This document shows positions 23,561 to 34,107 of a stretch of 51,145 nucleotides of DNA, one piece after another. Position numbers and translations under genes: made by a program. Source of the DNA: Pseudoalteromonas luteoviolacea (GTDB lineage: Bacteria; Pseudomonadota; Gammaproteobacteria; Enterobacterales; Alteromonadaceae); NCBI RefSeq assembly GCF_021654285.1, contig NZ_JAKFZS010000037.1:1-51145 (forward strand), read 5' to 3'. Position 1 is the first letter of the stretch; each line of letters begins with the position of its first letter. Under the pieces are notes generated by a model. The model was not told where the DNA came from. It saw nothing but the letters and a program-made list of their open reading frames with translations, and ran no database searches.

Positions 23561-25558
23561 CTAACCTCCGGACCCACCGGTAGGTGTTGCAACCGTTACA
23601 TCAACCTGCATATCTTCATTAATATGTCGATATCTGAACATCTTAATAGTTTCTAAGTCTTCATTTAGGAATAACATAATGACTGGACCATCATCATCAG
23701 CACCGTAATTGACTTGAATCCTAGGCTCTTCTAAAGCAGTGCCATCAGTCCCTTTACGTCTGTCGAAAATGGCAACTATCATCGAAGGCTCATAACGGAC
23801 ACCTGTATCAAAATCAATTGTACCATTAGATTCAATAACCACTGTGCCTCGACTGTGTCCTGTTCCTGCCACTGAATAGGTATTCGCAAACCCAGTAATT
23901 AACTCAAGGTTTTCTATTTGACCGTCTGTTGATTTCTCTGTGAATTGGCCTAAGAAAGCACTTTCAAGTGTACTTAAATTCACTTCATGCAGCTTCTCGT
24001 TTAATACTGAGACTGCGTATTTAAAGCCATTTTGCTCGTCTTTATAAATATATTCAGCCCCGACTTTTTCAAACGTCTGAATCTGTATCTGAGGGTCAGG
24101 ACTAGGGTCGATAAATAGGGCACCTGAGCTTGAAAAAGTAAATTCTACGACCTGACCATCACTATACGAAGAGCCACTATCACTCATTGCAAAGGTGAGT
24201 GTAAAAACTTTGCCTTTCAGTGCATCAGGTAGCATATCGCTGCTATCATCAGAATGATCATCTCCGTCACTTGAATAACCGGGCGTCCACGTGTAAGTGA
24301 GATCTGATGTCGAAGTGACACCTTGTGTAGAAATTGTGTATTGAACACTGACAACAAGTTTACTGTCATCTGCGCTAACGAGTTTGAATGAAAAGTCCGA
24401 GACGGTTATGCCCTGAGACTCGATTTGAGTTTTGATTTGTTTCTCTATTGCATCCAAATCTTCAGGATTTGGCGCTGGTACATTCTCCAGTTTAATTTCA
24501 GGCAAATTAACAGAGACACCTGCGGTAGTAGAGGTTCCGGTAATGGTCAAAGTAGGAACCGCATCATCATTACCTTGATCGTCGTTATCATCATCATCAT
24601 CATCATCATCGCCACCCGGTATGAGGCCACCAGGTATAAAATCAAATGAAATGTCATCTAAATTGAGATCTTTTAATATTTCCTCTAGACCCTCTAGTGT
24701 TTTCTTGATGCTATCTAAAGAGAATATTCCATTTACATCGGCTGAGAGCGCCTCTACGCCGAAGCTACTGGCATATGAGCTAATTTGGCTTGATAAATCA
24801 GATACAAAAGTGTCAGCATTGTAAACTGGATTTTCAAATACTTGATCGCCTACTTTTCCATCCAGTACGTTATCTAGAAAATCAGCTTTTAAACTGTTTA
24901 AAATTGCAATCGCGGGATTGTCTTGAGTGGCACCTAGTTTAGCAAGCCCTGCAAGCGTTGTTGCGTAAATACCTGCTTGGTCATTGTTAATAGAACCTGC
25001 CACGTTTTCTGATACCAGCTGCGGTGCCTGTAAAATGTTATCAAGTGCTGGCGCTAATGCATTTTTTATTTGCTCGTTGACTGCATTCACAGAGTCTGCA
25101 TCGACCACATTTGCAGAGATTATCGAGTTAGCCGCAATCTCAGTTAAGGTGGTGACACCGACTTGCTCTTGCAATGATGCCATGACTGCACGTAATGTTG
25201 TGGTCGACGGCAGCGGCAAAAATTGGCCTTTGGATTCATCGAAATACTCAGACTCGCTGGTTGGTTTTACTTCGACAATGAAAGGGCCAGTTGTACCGCT
25301 AGGTACAGTGATGGTTGCTGTTCCATCTTCTCCGGTTGAGCCGGTCGCACCTTCTACTGCTTGTTTATTTGCCAATGTGAGTAATTGGACATCCGCATTT
25401 TTTATCAAACCGAGTGATGGGGTGACCGTGACTTTGGTGCTTTGATCTACAGGGGTAGGATTAGTGACTGGATCGTCATCATCATTATCTAAACAGCCAG
25501 ACAACGATAATAATGCCAAACCCAAGCATAATCCTTGGAATGGTTTATACATGTTCAT
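23561..25558 (-). CDS. large lipoprotein with poly-Asp linker, unknown
   Basis: 665 aa. A lipoprotein signal (LALLSLSGC, Cys about 22) is followed by a DNDDDD stretch, an Ig-like domain with GATGSTGEDGTATITVPSG at about 70-88, a helical middle (100-310), a second Asp-rich linker (about 315-335: GGDDDDDDDDNDDQGNDD) and a beta-rich C-terminal region. The overall composition is acidic and Ser/Thr-rich. Asp clusters may bind calcium, but this is a guess. No known family was recognised. Alternative start six bases later at 25552. It is monocistronic. Confidence 0.75.
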   Translation of the reverse strand: MNMYKPFQGLCLGLALLSLSGCLDNDDDDPVTNPTPVDQSTKVTVTPSLGLIKNADVQLLTLANKQAVEGATGSTGEDGTATITVPSGTTGPFIVEVKPTSESEYFDESKGQFLPLPSTTTLRAVMASLQEQVGVTTLTEIAANSIISANVVDADSVNAVNEQIKNALAPALDNILQAPQLVSENVAGSINNDQAGIYATTLAGLAKLGATQDNPAIAILNSLKADFLDNVLDGKVGDQVFENPVYNADTFVSDLSSQISSYASSFGVEALSADVNGIFSLDSIKKTLEGLEEILKDLNLDDISFDFIPGGLIPGGDDDDDDDDNDDQGNDDAVPTLTITGTSTTAGVSVNLPEIKLENVPAPNPEDLDAIEKQIKTQIESQGITVSDFSFKLVSADDSKLVVSVQYTISTQGVTSTSDLTYTWTPGYSSDGDDHSDDSSDMLPDALKGKVFTLTFAMSDSGSSYSDGQVVEFTFSSSGALFIDPSPDPQIQIQTFEKVGAEYIYKDEQNGFKYAVSVLNEKLHEVNLSTLESAFLGQFTEKSTDGQIENLELITGFANTYSVAGTGHSRGTVVIESNGTIDFDTGVRYEPSMIVAIFDRRKGTDGTALEEPRIQVNYGADDDGPVIMLFLNEDLETIKMFRYRHINEDMQVDVTVATPTGGSGG

Positions 25559-25739
25559 AGCAATGCCTACAAGGTTATTAAAACAGTTTTGCTATTGCAT
25601 CTACCAACCAGCCAATTCCTTGTAATTATTGTTTGATACCCATGCTCGCTTCCAGCTAATGTTGAATACGCGATCCAATAGCTTAATAGAATGTAGCCCA
25701 AATTTGCTATTTTAGAAGCAATGTGAAAAAAACATGTCG

Positions 25740-26207
25740 TTAGAGTGTGTCAATTCTATCCACGATCACTTCACGGTGGCTGAATTTACAGGCGCTTTCT
25801 GTCACAGAGAGTTTATCAAGATAACGACCTGCTATGACCGTTGTATCACCGTCATTATTTTTGTTTTGTAGGTACAGAATGAAGTTAGAGTTGGCATTAA
25901 GGTTTGAGTTTTCGTCTAAAAAGATTCGGCTGCTAGTCATAAGGTGAATCGATTTCTTTGTTTCTCTGGCATTTTCAAACCTTGAAGCAAGTGCTTGGTG
26001 ACCACTTAGGGATATATTTAGTTTGTCTACATTAAAGGTTGCGTTTTCAGTAAACAAACTGACGTACTGCTCTGTCGTACCTTTATCTCTAATTTCGGTG
26101 TATTGGTATAACGTTTGTTCACATAGTTTATATGTCGATTGCTCGATTGGTTTAGTAATTGTACAGGCCGTTAAAAACACGAAGGGAATGGTGAGAAGTT
26201 GTTTCAT
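25740..26207 (-). CDS. SnoaL/NTF2-like lipoprotein
   Basis: 155 aa from the ATG at 26207, which has AAGGAAAC 3 bp upstream; the ORF extends to 26312 but that part overlaps the end of the next gene. The signal peptide ends in the lipobox LTAC. The mature part resembles the SnoaL-like NTF2 fold: EIRDKGTTEQYVSLFTENAT at the start, HQALASRFENARETKKSIHL and a final IAGRYLDKLSVTESACKFSH. Enzymatic or binding role unknown. A small membrane protein gene lies just upstream on the same strand. Confidence 0.7.
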   Translation of the reverse strand: MKQLLTIPFVFLTACTITKPIEQSTYKLCEQTLYQYTEIRDKGTTEQYVSLFTENATFNVDKLNISLSGHQALASRFENARETKKSIHLMTSSRIFLDENSNLNANSNFILYLQNKNNDGDTTVIAGRYLDKLSVTESACKFSHREVIVDRIDTL

Positions 26208-26244
26208 AAGTTTCCTTGTTATTTTTATTTGCTTCCTTTTTTCG

Positions 26245-26442
26245 TTATTTCGAAGAATGTTTGCTTTTTTTCTTCGTAGCGACAAACCTAGAAGCGAGTG
26301 CGTACACAACATACACCAATACCAAAGAATTGCCGAGTACTAATACATCCTTATCCTCAGTCATTAACCACAAAAAAGCGAGTGCGACTGCCGCAATGGT
26401 GAAGTGTGTAACCAAGGGGTTGGATTTTCTCTTTTTACCCAT
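26245..26442 (-). CDS. small hypothetical membrane protein
   Basis: 65 aa with two hydrophobic helices (FTIAAVALAFLWLM and VLVLGNSLVLVYVVYALASR) and basic ends (MGKKRKSN, TKKKSKHSSK). Its stop lies 38 bp before the NTF2-like lipoprotein start, suggesting an operon. The ribosome site is weak. No family recognised. Confidence 0.55.
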   Translation of the reverse strand: MGKKRKSNPLVTHFTIAAVALAFLWLMTEDKDVLVLGNSLVLVYVVYALASRFVATKKKSKHSSK

Positions 26443-26705
26443 TAAATAAACCTAAGCTAAATATAAGGCGACATTATAAATTGAAAAGAGAGCTCAGACC
26501 ATGCTTTTGGAACGTTTTATTCTGCCTGTTCACCTAAGTCGCTGTTATCAACAGGAATAGATTTTGGTTTCTATTATTGGATAAGAAAGTTACTCAAACT
26601 AAAGGATTAATATTAAAGTTGTATTAATGATTTGCTTCTTGACCTAGGTTAATTTTTTACCTGTATGAGAGTTTTAAAATACAAGTAGAGCAGGGAAAAC
26701 ATATT

Positions 26706-28292
26706 TTGTATATGGCTAAAAGAAATTTACTAAGCGTGCTAAGGCGCATTCTTAGAATTGATTTAAAAAAACTCATATTAGCTTTGGCAACTTGCGGTGT
26801 TGTACTGTCGCTATTAAACACGCTGATTGCCAGCTATCAAGTTCACAAAGAAGCATTTATTACGGACACCTTACATGCAAATCAAACTTATGCTGCAAAA
26901 CTTGCAGGGGTCACGCAGCTCTTCTTGCAATCAGTGAATAGTCAGTTAAATGTAAGTGCGTTTCATATCGCTGAGAATATAGGTGATACAAGACTGGTCA
27001 ATGCTGAATTAGAACGTTTGTTGTCGCAAACAAACAGCTTTGACTCTTTGGTTGTGGTGAGCGCTGCTGGTCAAATCATAGCGGTGCGTCCTGAACTGCC
27101 GGTATTAGGTCTGTCAATCTCTTCACAGCAACTAGATAAAGTAATGTTACAAAAGCCTATAGTCCTTGACCCTTTTGTGTCTCCCGCAGGCAACTTGATG
27201 ATCAGCCCTACGTATCCGCTTTTTGATAGTCAGGGACAGTATCTTGGCTTTGTTGCGGGGGGCATTTATCTCCATGGTGATACCATTCTTAATCGATTGC
27301 TTGGAAGGCATCACTATGCAGATGGTTCATACTCTTACGTGGTAGATAAAGCACATCGTATTTTGTATCACCCTGATCCAGATAGAATTGGAGAGCAAGT
27401 ATCTAACAACGCAGTAATTGACCGCGTTTTAAAGGGTCAAACAGGCGCTATGGAATTGGTAAATAGTAGTGATAAACAGATGATTGCAGGGTATGCTGCT
27501 ATTCCAATGACTGGATGGGGAGTTGTTAGTCAAAGGCCGCTGATTTCAATTTTGAATCAACTTGCCATTACACATAGGTCGGTCGTTTACTCAAGCGTAC
27601 CTTTTACTGTTGTGATTCTCGGGTGGGTTTTCGTTGTAGGTTTTTTAATTGCTAGACCACTGACTGTATTGGCAAAGCAACTAACAGTTGTAGAAAATAA
27701 GAATGTATCCGGTGCAGGAGTCAGTGCATGGTATTATGAGGTTGCCAACCTTAAATGTGCTTTATTACAAAGTCACCGTGCGGTTCGGCAAGTAATTAAA
27801 GCACTTGATGCAGATAGAAAAACAGACAAACTTACAGCTTTACACAATAGACTTTCATTAGACCTTTGGCTCGAAAATACAATTAAATCTAAAGTCGGGT
27901 TTTCAGTACTGGCCATTGATATTGATCACTTCAAATCAATCAATGATAGTCATGGTCACTGTACCGGCGATAAAGTACTAAAAGAACTTGCGAAATTAAT
28001 GCTCCAAAATGCAAGAGCAGATGATTTTTGTTGTCGAGTAGGTGGGGAAGAGTTTTTAATTTTCATGCCGAATCAGTCTGTTTCACAAGCCATGGCCACG
28101 GCTGAAAGGCTGAGAGTGTTAATTTCAAATCACACTATGCCTAATGAGATCAGAGTAACGGTCTCTATTGGTGTCTCTCAGTGGCCAAATAACTCAATGC
28201 AAATAGATAAGGTAATTGAAATGGCTGACAAAGCACTATATCAAGCGAAGCAAAGTGGAAGAAATAAAAGTTGTTGTCTAGAAGCTGCATAA
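26706..28292 (+). CDS. dCache-GGDEF diguanylate cyclase
   Basis: 528 aa, an inner-membrane c-di-GMP synthase with a periplasmic sensor. After a membrane helix (about 20-42) comes a double Cache domain with VVDKAHRILYHPDPDRIGE and GWGVVSQRPL, a second helix (about 295-315) and a GGDEF domain whose active site is GGEEF, with substrate-binding DIDHFKSINDSHGH. The inhibitory RxxD site (RADD) precedes GGEEF by the normal five residues, so product inhibition is likely. The ligand is unknown; amino acids are common for dCache. AGGGA 9 bp upstream favours TTG at 26706; an ATG at 26712 is the alternative. Confidence 0.92.
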   Translation: MYMAKRNLLSVLRRILRIDLKKLILALATCGVVLSLLNTLIASYQVHKEAFITDTLHANQTYAAKLAGVTQLFLQSVNSQLNVSAFHIAENIGDTRLVNAELERLLSQTNSFDSLVVVSAAGQIIAVRPELPVLGLSISSQQLDKVMLQKPIVLDPFVSPAGNLMISPTYPLFDSQGQYLGFVAGGIYLHGDTILNRLLGRHHYADGSYSYVVDKAHRILYHPDPDRIGEQVSNNAVIDRVLKGQTGAMELVNSSDKQMIAGYAAIPMTGWGVVSQRPLISILNQLAITHRSVVYSSVPFTVVILGWVFVVGFLIARPLTVLAKQLTVVENKNVSGAGVSAWYYEVANLKCALLQSHRAVRQVIKALDADRKTDKLTALHNRLSLDLWLENTIKSKVGFSVLAIDIDHFKSINDSHGHCTGDKVLKELAKLMLQNARADDFCCRVGGEEFLIFMPNQSVSQAMATAERLRVLISNHTMPNEIRVTVSIGVSQWPNNSMQIDKVIEMADKALYQAKQSGRNKSCCLEAA

Positions 28293-28413
28293 ATCGTCTT
28301 TTTGTACATAAAACAGCTAATCATTTACAAACTTTTAGCTTAGACAATGATCTTTGTCTTAAATGTGGGTAATATGCGCGCCAAATTACAATATTATTGA
28401 TTTGGAGTAGTAA

Positions 28414-29820
28414 ATGGGAAAGACTTTGAAAGTGCCACATACGCTCGTGCTGTTACTAGGCATGATGGTGGTTGCCCTGTTAGCCACATGGGTGGTACCT
28501 CAGGGCTTTTTTGAAACAAGCGTAACCGAAAGCGGAAGACAAGTCGTTATCGCAGGTACTTATCAAGAGGTTGAGCAAAAAGAATATCTAACTCCTTGGG
28601 ACCTCCTCACCGCAATTCCTAAAGCATTTGCACAAGCACAAGATGTTATTTTCTTCGTATTAATCGTAGGTGGTGTACTGAGTATTGCTCGTGCAACAGG
28701 TACCGTTGATGCGCTGATAGGTCGTTTGTTGGAAAAGCATGGTACCAAGCCTCAGCGTCTAATTTTCATGGTGGTTTTCTGTTTTGCATTGGCATCAAGC
28801 ACAATCGGAACCGCAGGCGAATACATTCCATTTGTATTAATTTTAGTTGCGCTGTGTAAGGCAATGAAATTAGATGCGATGACGGCTGTAGGAATGATAG
28901 TGGCGGGTTATGGAATTGGCTACGGTGTATCAGCGTTTAACCCATTTACTGTTCTTATTGCACAGCAAATTGCAGATATCCCGGTTTATTCCGGTATTGA
29001 ACTTAGATTGGCTATTTTTGTTCCTTTTGTATTGATTGGTTTTCATCATGTGTGGAGCTACGCTAAGAAAGTATCTGACGACCCAAGCAAATCAATGATG
29101 ATTGGTGTTCCTTGCCCACTTGAGGGACAAGATAAACCAAACTATCCTAAACTTAACGGCCGTCACCAAGCTGTTTTATTCAGCTTTATCGTTACTTTGT
29201 GTATTGCAGTATGGGGTATTGCTACTAAAGGGTGGTACTTATACCAGTTAGGTGGCTTATTTGTTGCTTGGGGTGTTGTGATTGCGGTTATCGGTAAACT
29301 ATCAGCAGACGAGACTGCTGAGCGTTTTATTGATGGTGTTTCTGAGCTTGTTACGACTGCTGTATTAATCGGTGTAGCACGTGGTATCGCGCTTATCCTT
29401 GAAGATGGTCAAATTCTTCATACTCTGGTTTACAGTTTGTCTTCACCGCTATCTCATGTTGCCGCGGAAATTTCCGCTGTGGGCATGTTAGTAATACAAA
29501 CTTTCTTAAATACATTTATTCCTTCTGGCTCTGGTCAAGCTTATGTCACTATGCCTCTGATGGTACCTGTGGGTGATCTTGTTGGTGTTCCGCGTCAAGT
29601 CGCAGTGTTAGCATATCAATTCGGTGATGGTTTCTCGAACATGATTATTCCAACAAACGCAGTATTGATGGGTATTCTTGGTATGGCTGGTGTACCATAT
29701 ACACACTGGTTCAGATTCTGTTTGCCATTGATTGGTAAGCTATTGCTAGCAGCATCAATCGTATTAATACTTGCAGTAAGCTTTGGTTATGGCTTAGATG
29801 TGCAACCCATTATTGAATAA
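28414..29820 (+). CDS. YfcC family (DcuC-like) transporter
   Basis: 468 aa with about 12 hydrophobic helices and the YfcC/ArcD-like pattern: an N-terminal HTLVLLLGMMVVALLATWVV ahead of PQG, two symmetric re-entrant motifs (SSTIGTAGEYIPF and NTFIPSGSGQAYVTMPLM), and GDGFSNMIIPTNAVLMGIL. It probably moves amino acids or dicarboxylates across the inner membrane. The family often includes basic amino acid antiporters, but the substrate is not shown here. A short intergenic region separates it from the upstream diguanylate cyclase. A strong terminator follows. Confidence 0.85.
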   Translation: MGKTLKVPHTLVLLLGMMVVALLATWVVPQGFFETSVTESGRQVVIAGTYQEVEQKEYLTPWDLLTAIPKAFAQAQDVIFFVLIVGGVLSIARATGTVDALIGRLLEKHGTKPQRLIFMVVFCFALASSTIGTAGEYIPFVLILVALCKAMKLDAMTAVGMIVAGYGIGYGVSAFNPFTVLIAQQIADIPVYSGIELRLAIFVPFVLIGFHHVWSYAKKVSDDPSKSMMIGVPCPLEGQDKPNYPKLNGRHQAVLFSFIVTLCIAVWGIATKGWYLYQLGGLFVAWGVVIAVIGKLSADETAERFIDGVSELVTTAVLIGVARGIALILEDGQILHTLVYSLSSPLSHVAAEISAVGMLVIQTFLNTFIPSGSGQAYVTMPLMVPVGDLVGVPRQVAVLAYQFGDGFSNMIIPTNAVLMGILGMAGVPYTHWFRFCLPLIGKLLLAASIVLILAVSFGYGLDVQPIIE

Positions 29821-29838
29821 ATTTAATTTTTATTAATT

Positions 29839-29869
29839 AAAAGCCGTCTTAATAAGACGGCTTTTTTTT
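29839..29869 (+). terminator. rho-independent terminator after YfcC gene
   Basis: AAAGCCGTCTT and AAGACGGCTTT form an 11-bp stem with a 3-nt loop, followed by a run of T's. Confidence 0.95.
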
Positions 29870-30093
29870 GCGTTTTAATTGGTATTCTTATTCAAAAAAT
29901 AATATGTTTGTATCCATATTTGGTAAAATGGGTATTAAAAGGTTGAAATATTGTTGAATATATATTTCTTAATCTTGTTATTGATATTTTATTGATCTAT
30001 CTTCATATCTTAAAATATTAATTATCTATCATTGCTAATTGTATTAATTCCGGTTCATATTAATAACTATAATTATTAAAAGATTGTTAAACG

Positions 30094-32658
30094 ATGACGC
30101 TATCATTCAGTACTTTTTATAATTTGCCAAGTAGCGAAGCACGTTACGAATTGGCACTAAACTTGATTTACGAGAAGTTTAAACCAGCTCATTGTTTAAT
30201 AGGTAAATTCATTGATTCAGATACGCGAGTTAAAACAGTGGCGTACTCTGTCAATGGAGAAAAGTCCAATTACATCATTTATGATCTTGAAGGGACGCCT
30301 TGCAAAGACGCGAAAGACAGCCAAACTGTGTGCTCTATTAGCTGTAATTTACAGCAAATGTACGCTGAGGATGAGATCTTAAAAATATTTGATATTGACG
30401 GCTACCTAGGTGTAACGCTTAGAGCGTTGAACCATAAGCCGATCGGTATCATGGTTTGCTTGTTTGATGAAAAGATAGAAATTTCTAGCGACGACAAACA
30501 TTGGTTTAGAGAGTTAAGTTTGCTGGTGGGTGCAGAGCTTAATCATAATCTAGAGCTTACATCACAAGAGATTTTAGTTAAGCAGCTTGCAAAAGGTGAG
30601 CGCATAGCAAGACTTAGCTCTTGGTCCTGGAACATCAGCAGGAATATCCATAACTTTAGTCAAGAGATGCAAACTCTCATCAACGCACCAGATCAAGAAA
30701 TTGATTTTGAGTTGTTTTGTGAGAGTTTAAAAATCAAAGATCAGAAAGCACTCAGAGTCCTGATGCAAAAGCTCAGAAATGGACAGATAAACCATATTGA
30801 TATTAATGTTTCTCATCGAGACAGAAGTCAGTTTAAAGGGTTGTTTAGAGTTATCGGGCATATTGAACGTTCCGATGAGCAAGAAGATGAACGCATTTTT
30901 TGTGCATCTGTGCAGGATATCTCATATATTTATGCACTCAATAAGCAACTTGAACTGACCAATGTGGTGTTTGAACATGCTACTGAAGCCATCATGATAA
31001 CCGATCATAAAAACCGTATCGTGATGGTTAACAGAGCGTTTGAACGTTTAACTGGATACTCTGACACTGAACTTCTCGGCAGAAACCCCTCTGTTTTATC
31101 TTCAGGTAAACACAGTGCAGAATTTTACGAAAAAATGTGGGCAGTGCTGAGTAAAGAGGGGACTTGGAAAGGTGAGATATATAACCGCAGAAAAAACGGC
31201 CAAATCTTCCCTGAAGAGCTAACGCTTAATATTGTTAGAGACGAAGACGATGAAATCGTAAATTATGTTGCGATATTCCGTGACATCACTGACTGGAAAC
31301 GCAACGAAGCGCAGTTAACATTTTACGCTAATCATGAACCACTAACGGCATTAATTAATCGTCGTTGCTTTATGGATATCCTAGAGTCTCGAATTTCAGA
31401 AAATCGCAGTACATTGCAGCCTTGTTCTCTTTTGTTTATTGGCCTGGATCACTTTAAAGAAGTAAATGATATTTATGGTCCTGAAATTGGAGATAAGGTG
31501 CTTATTTCAGTCGCAAGGCGTTTAAAAAATGGCTTGAGGCGCGCTGATACAATCGCACGTTATGGTGGGGATGAATTTGCAATTTTGCTAGATGCGACCA
31601 ATGAACAAAGTGCCTATGACATTGCTTCTAAGCTTTGTGACAAACTTAAACAGCCTTATGTGTTTAACGAATTAGCGATAGAGCTGACAGCCAGCATTGG
31701 AGTTGCACAGCTAGATTATCGCAAACGCATTACCGCAGCTAAGTTTATTCGCAATGCTGCACACGCGCTAGAAAGTGCAAAAAAGACAAATAGAGGCAAT
31801 ATAGCGCTGCACAATCAAGAGATACAAAATGCTTATCTTAATAAGATTGCGCTTAGAGACAAACTAAGAAATGCAATTAAGCACGAGTTGCTTAATGTGT
31901 ATTATCAGCCAATTGTTGATCAATCAACAGGTAAGATTGTTAAGTTTGAGGCGCTCGTTCGTTGGTTTGATGATGAGCAAGGTATGATATCACCAGGCGC
32001 ATTTATACCGATAGCTGAAGAGTTTGGTTTAATCCAGCAAATAGGGCACTTTGTACTTAAAAAAGCGTGTCAGGATTTAAATAAAATACATTCATTGGGC
32101 TACAATGACGTGAGCATATCGGTGAACAGATCTGTGAATGAATTTAAAGTAAGCAACAATCAGTTTGATTTAATTACTGAAGCTATCGAAAACGCCAATA
32201 TTCCTTTTAATAGTTTGACTGTTGAAGTGACTGAGTCGATGGCGACTAATCACTATACATGGAAATTACTCGCAGACTTACGGGATAAGGGTGTAAAAAT
32301 TGCCTTAGATGATTTTTGTACCGGTTACTCGTCTTTGAGTCACTTAATTGAAAACCAAGTAGACTACTTGAAAATTGATAAATCCTTTGTTGATAGTTTG
32401 CTGCAAGATAAAAGCAAGCAGATCATGATTTCTTGCTTAGTTGATATGGCAAAGCAGTTGGGGATCAAAGTAATTGCTGAAGGAGTTGAAAGTGAAACGC
32501 AGCTGAGAGTACTAAATGAACTCGGGTGCGATCATATCCAAGGATATTACTATAGCCCGGCAAGACCAATCGGTGCTTGCATACATCTTTTAGAAGAGTT
32601 TAACGGTGAAAGCGCTATTGGGTTTGATTTGTTGAATTTAACTTCTAACAGGGTATAA
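30094..32658 (+). CDS. GAF-like/PAS-GGDEF-EAL c-di-GMP protein
   Basis: 854 aa, cytoplasmic. Order: an N-terminal GAF-like region (about 10-155), a linker (160-280), a PAS domain (285-400; EHATEAIMITDHKNRIVMVN, FRDITDW), a GGDEF domain with intact YGGDEF at about 490 and an RRAD inhibitory site, and an EAL domain with EALVRW (about 618), EVTES, LDDFCTGYSS, LKIDKSF and AEGVE. The key metal and catalytic residues of EAL are present, though DDFGTGYSS has Cys in place of Gly. Synthesis and breakdown both look possible. No good ribosome site precedes the ATG. Confidence 0.92.
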   Translation: MTLSFSTFYNLPSSEARYELALNLIYEKFKPAHCLIGKFIDSDTRVKTVAYSVNGEKSNYIIYDLEGTPCKDAKDSQTVCSISCNLQQMYAEDEILKIFDIDGYLGVTLRALNHKPIGIMVCLFDEKIEISSDDKHWFRELSLLVGAELNHNLELTSQEILVKQLAKGERIARLSSWSWNISRNIHNFSQEMQTLINAPDQEIDFELFCESLKIKDQKALRVLMQKLRNGQINHIDINVSHRDRSQFKGLFRVIGHIERSDEQEDERIFCASVQDISYIYALNKQLELTNVVFEHATEAIMITDHKNRIVMVNRAFERLTGYSDTELLGRNPSVLSSGKHSAEFYEKMWAVLSKEGTWKGEIYNRRKNGQIFPEELTLNIVRDEDDEIVNYVAIFRDITDWKRNEAQLTFYANHEPLTALINRRCFMDILESRISENRSTLQPCSLLFIGLDHFKEVNDIYGPEIGDKVLISVARRLKNGLRRADTIARYGGDEFAILLDATNEQSAYDIASKLCDKLKQPYVFNELAIELTASIGVAQLDYRKRITAAKFIRNAAHALESAKKTNRGNIALHNQEIQNAYLNKIALRDKLRNAIKHELLNVYYQPIVDQSTGKIVKFEALVRWFDDEQGMISPGAFIPIAEEFGLIQQIGHFVLKKACQDLNKIHSLGYNDVSISVNRSVNEFKVSNNQFDLITEAIENANIPFNSLTVEVTESMATNHYTWKLLADLRDKGVKIALDDFCTGYSSLSHLIENQVDYLKIDKSFVDSLLQDKSKQIMISCLVDMAKQLGIKVIAEGVESETQLRVLNELGCDHIQGYYYSPARPIGACIHLLEEFNGESAIGFDLLNLTSNRV

Positions 32659-32860
32659 AAACATTCAATCCATTAAAACCTAATTTTCCTGAGTTTTAAT
32701 GGTTGAAAATTGACCTGTTTAAGTCTGTACGGTTTGATATTAATTTGGTTGCTTGGTGTCATTAAATACAATTTTATAAATGAAAAGCTTTATTTTAGTT
32801 GTCTAACGGGCAAGTCAAACGGAGAGAGCCAGAATTACCTAGCTCTCTAATAACATCTAT

Positions 32861-33880
32861 TTAAATATGTTGTTTTAGAATGTCGTAAAACGCTTCTATG
32901 TGGTCATCTCTGTCATTAAGTGCAGGGATGTAGTCATATCGTTTACCGCCAGCTTCAATAAAATACTCTCTATTCTCTTCCTCTAGCTCTTCCAGCGTTT
33001 CTAAGCAATCTGCGCTGAATGCAGGGCTTAGGATGGCAATGTGTTTTGTACCTGACTGAGCAAGCTCCTTGAGTGTGAAGTCAGTGTAGGGCTTCAGCCA
33101 TTCTTCACGGCCAAATCGGCTTTGAAAAGTGGTCATTACTTTATCTTTGTCTAACCCGAGTTTAGCCATAACAGCATTTGTCGTTAAATGACAAAAGCAA
33201 TGGTACGGGTCACCATTGGTCAAAAACTTTTTCGGCGTACCGTGATAGGAGAATAATATTTTATCCGGTGTTGGGTTGTGCTCTAAATACTCTTGAACAG
33301 AGTTACTTAGAGATTCAATATATTTCTCATTGCCGTGATATCCATTGATAAAATGAAGCTCTGGTACCCAGCGCCATTTAGTTAATACCCGAGAGACTGC
33401 ATCAAATGTTGAGCCGGTCGTTGCACTCGAGTATTGAGGGTAAAGTGGTAGTACAACAATTTTAGTGATGCCTTTTTCACGTAACTCTTCTAAACCGGCT
33501 TCAATAGATGGGTTGCCGTAACGCATCGCCATCACTACTTCAACATCATTATGTTCTTGGTCTTTTAAATATTCACGCAGTTTATGGCATTGTTTCTTCG
33601 TGATATCGATAAGTGGTGAGCCTTGCTCGGTCCAAATACTTTGATATGCTTTGGCGGATCTACTTGGCCTGATCCTCAGTATGACACCGTGCAGTATCAT
33701 CATCCAAATAATGCGGGGAATTTCAACAATACGTGGATCTGATAGAAATTCTCTTAGATAAACGCGAAGGGCTTGTGTGGTTGCTGCATCAGGGCTGCCC
33801 AAATTGGTGACGAGTACGCCAACTTTACTGTTGAAACGGTTCTCATGAGGGTTGTCAGTAATTGCCGAAAATCTGGACAC
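32861..33880 (-). CDS. hemH: ferrochelatase
   Basis: 339 aa. Inserts iron into protoporphyrin IX in the last step of heme synthesis. Visible family blocks: VGVLVTNLGSPDAATTQALR, YLREFLSDPRIVEIPR, MRYGNPSIEAGLEEL, the catalytic His in ILFSYHGTPKKF, SRFGREEWLKPYT and the Glu in LSPAFSADCLETLEELE. Translation starts at a GTG (33880) with AAGGAG six bases upstream. Single gene, leftward. Confidence 0.96.
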   Translation of the reverse strand: MSRFSAITDNPHENRFNSKVGVLVTNLGSPDAATTQALRVYLREFLSDPRIVEIPRIIWMMILHGVILRIRPSRSAKAYQSIWTEQGSPLIDITKKQCHKLREYLKDQEHNDVEVVMAMRYGNPSIEAGLEELREKGITKIVVLPLYPQYSSATTGSTFDAVSRVLTKWRWVPELHFINGYHGNEKYIESLSNSVQEYLEHNPTPDKILFSYHGTPKKFLTNGDPYHCFCHLTTNAVMAKLGLDKDKVMTTFQSRFGREEWLKPYTDFTLKELAQSGTKHIAILSPAFSADCLETLEELEEENREYFIEAGGKRYDYIPALNDRDDHIEAFYDILKQHI

Positions 33881-34107
33881 TTAGCACTCCTTGGTGGCAT
33901 TTTAAAACGGGTAGTATTTTACAGTAAAGCGTATACGTAAAACACGCTTATTTGGATCTAACTGCGGCGTTTTTAATTTAAATCATGTGAATACGTCTTA
34001 AAATTGTAGTAATAGAGTGAAAATAGGTTGCTTATATTAGGTATAAGTCGTATGTTCCTCTATCCAGCGTCGAGTTTAAGCGTAATTTGCAGAGAGTTTT
34101 AAGTTAA

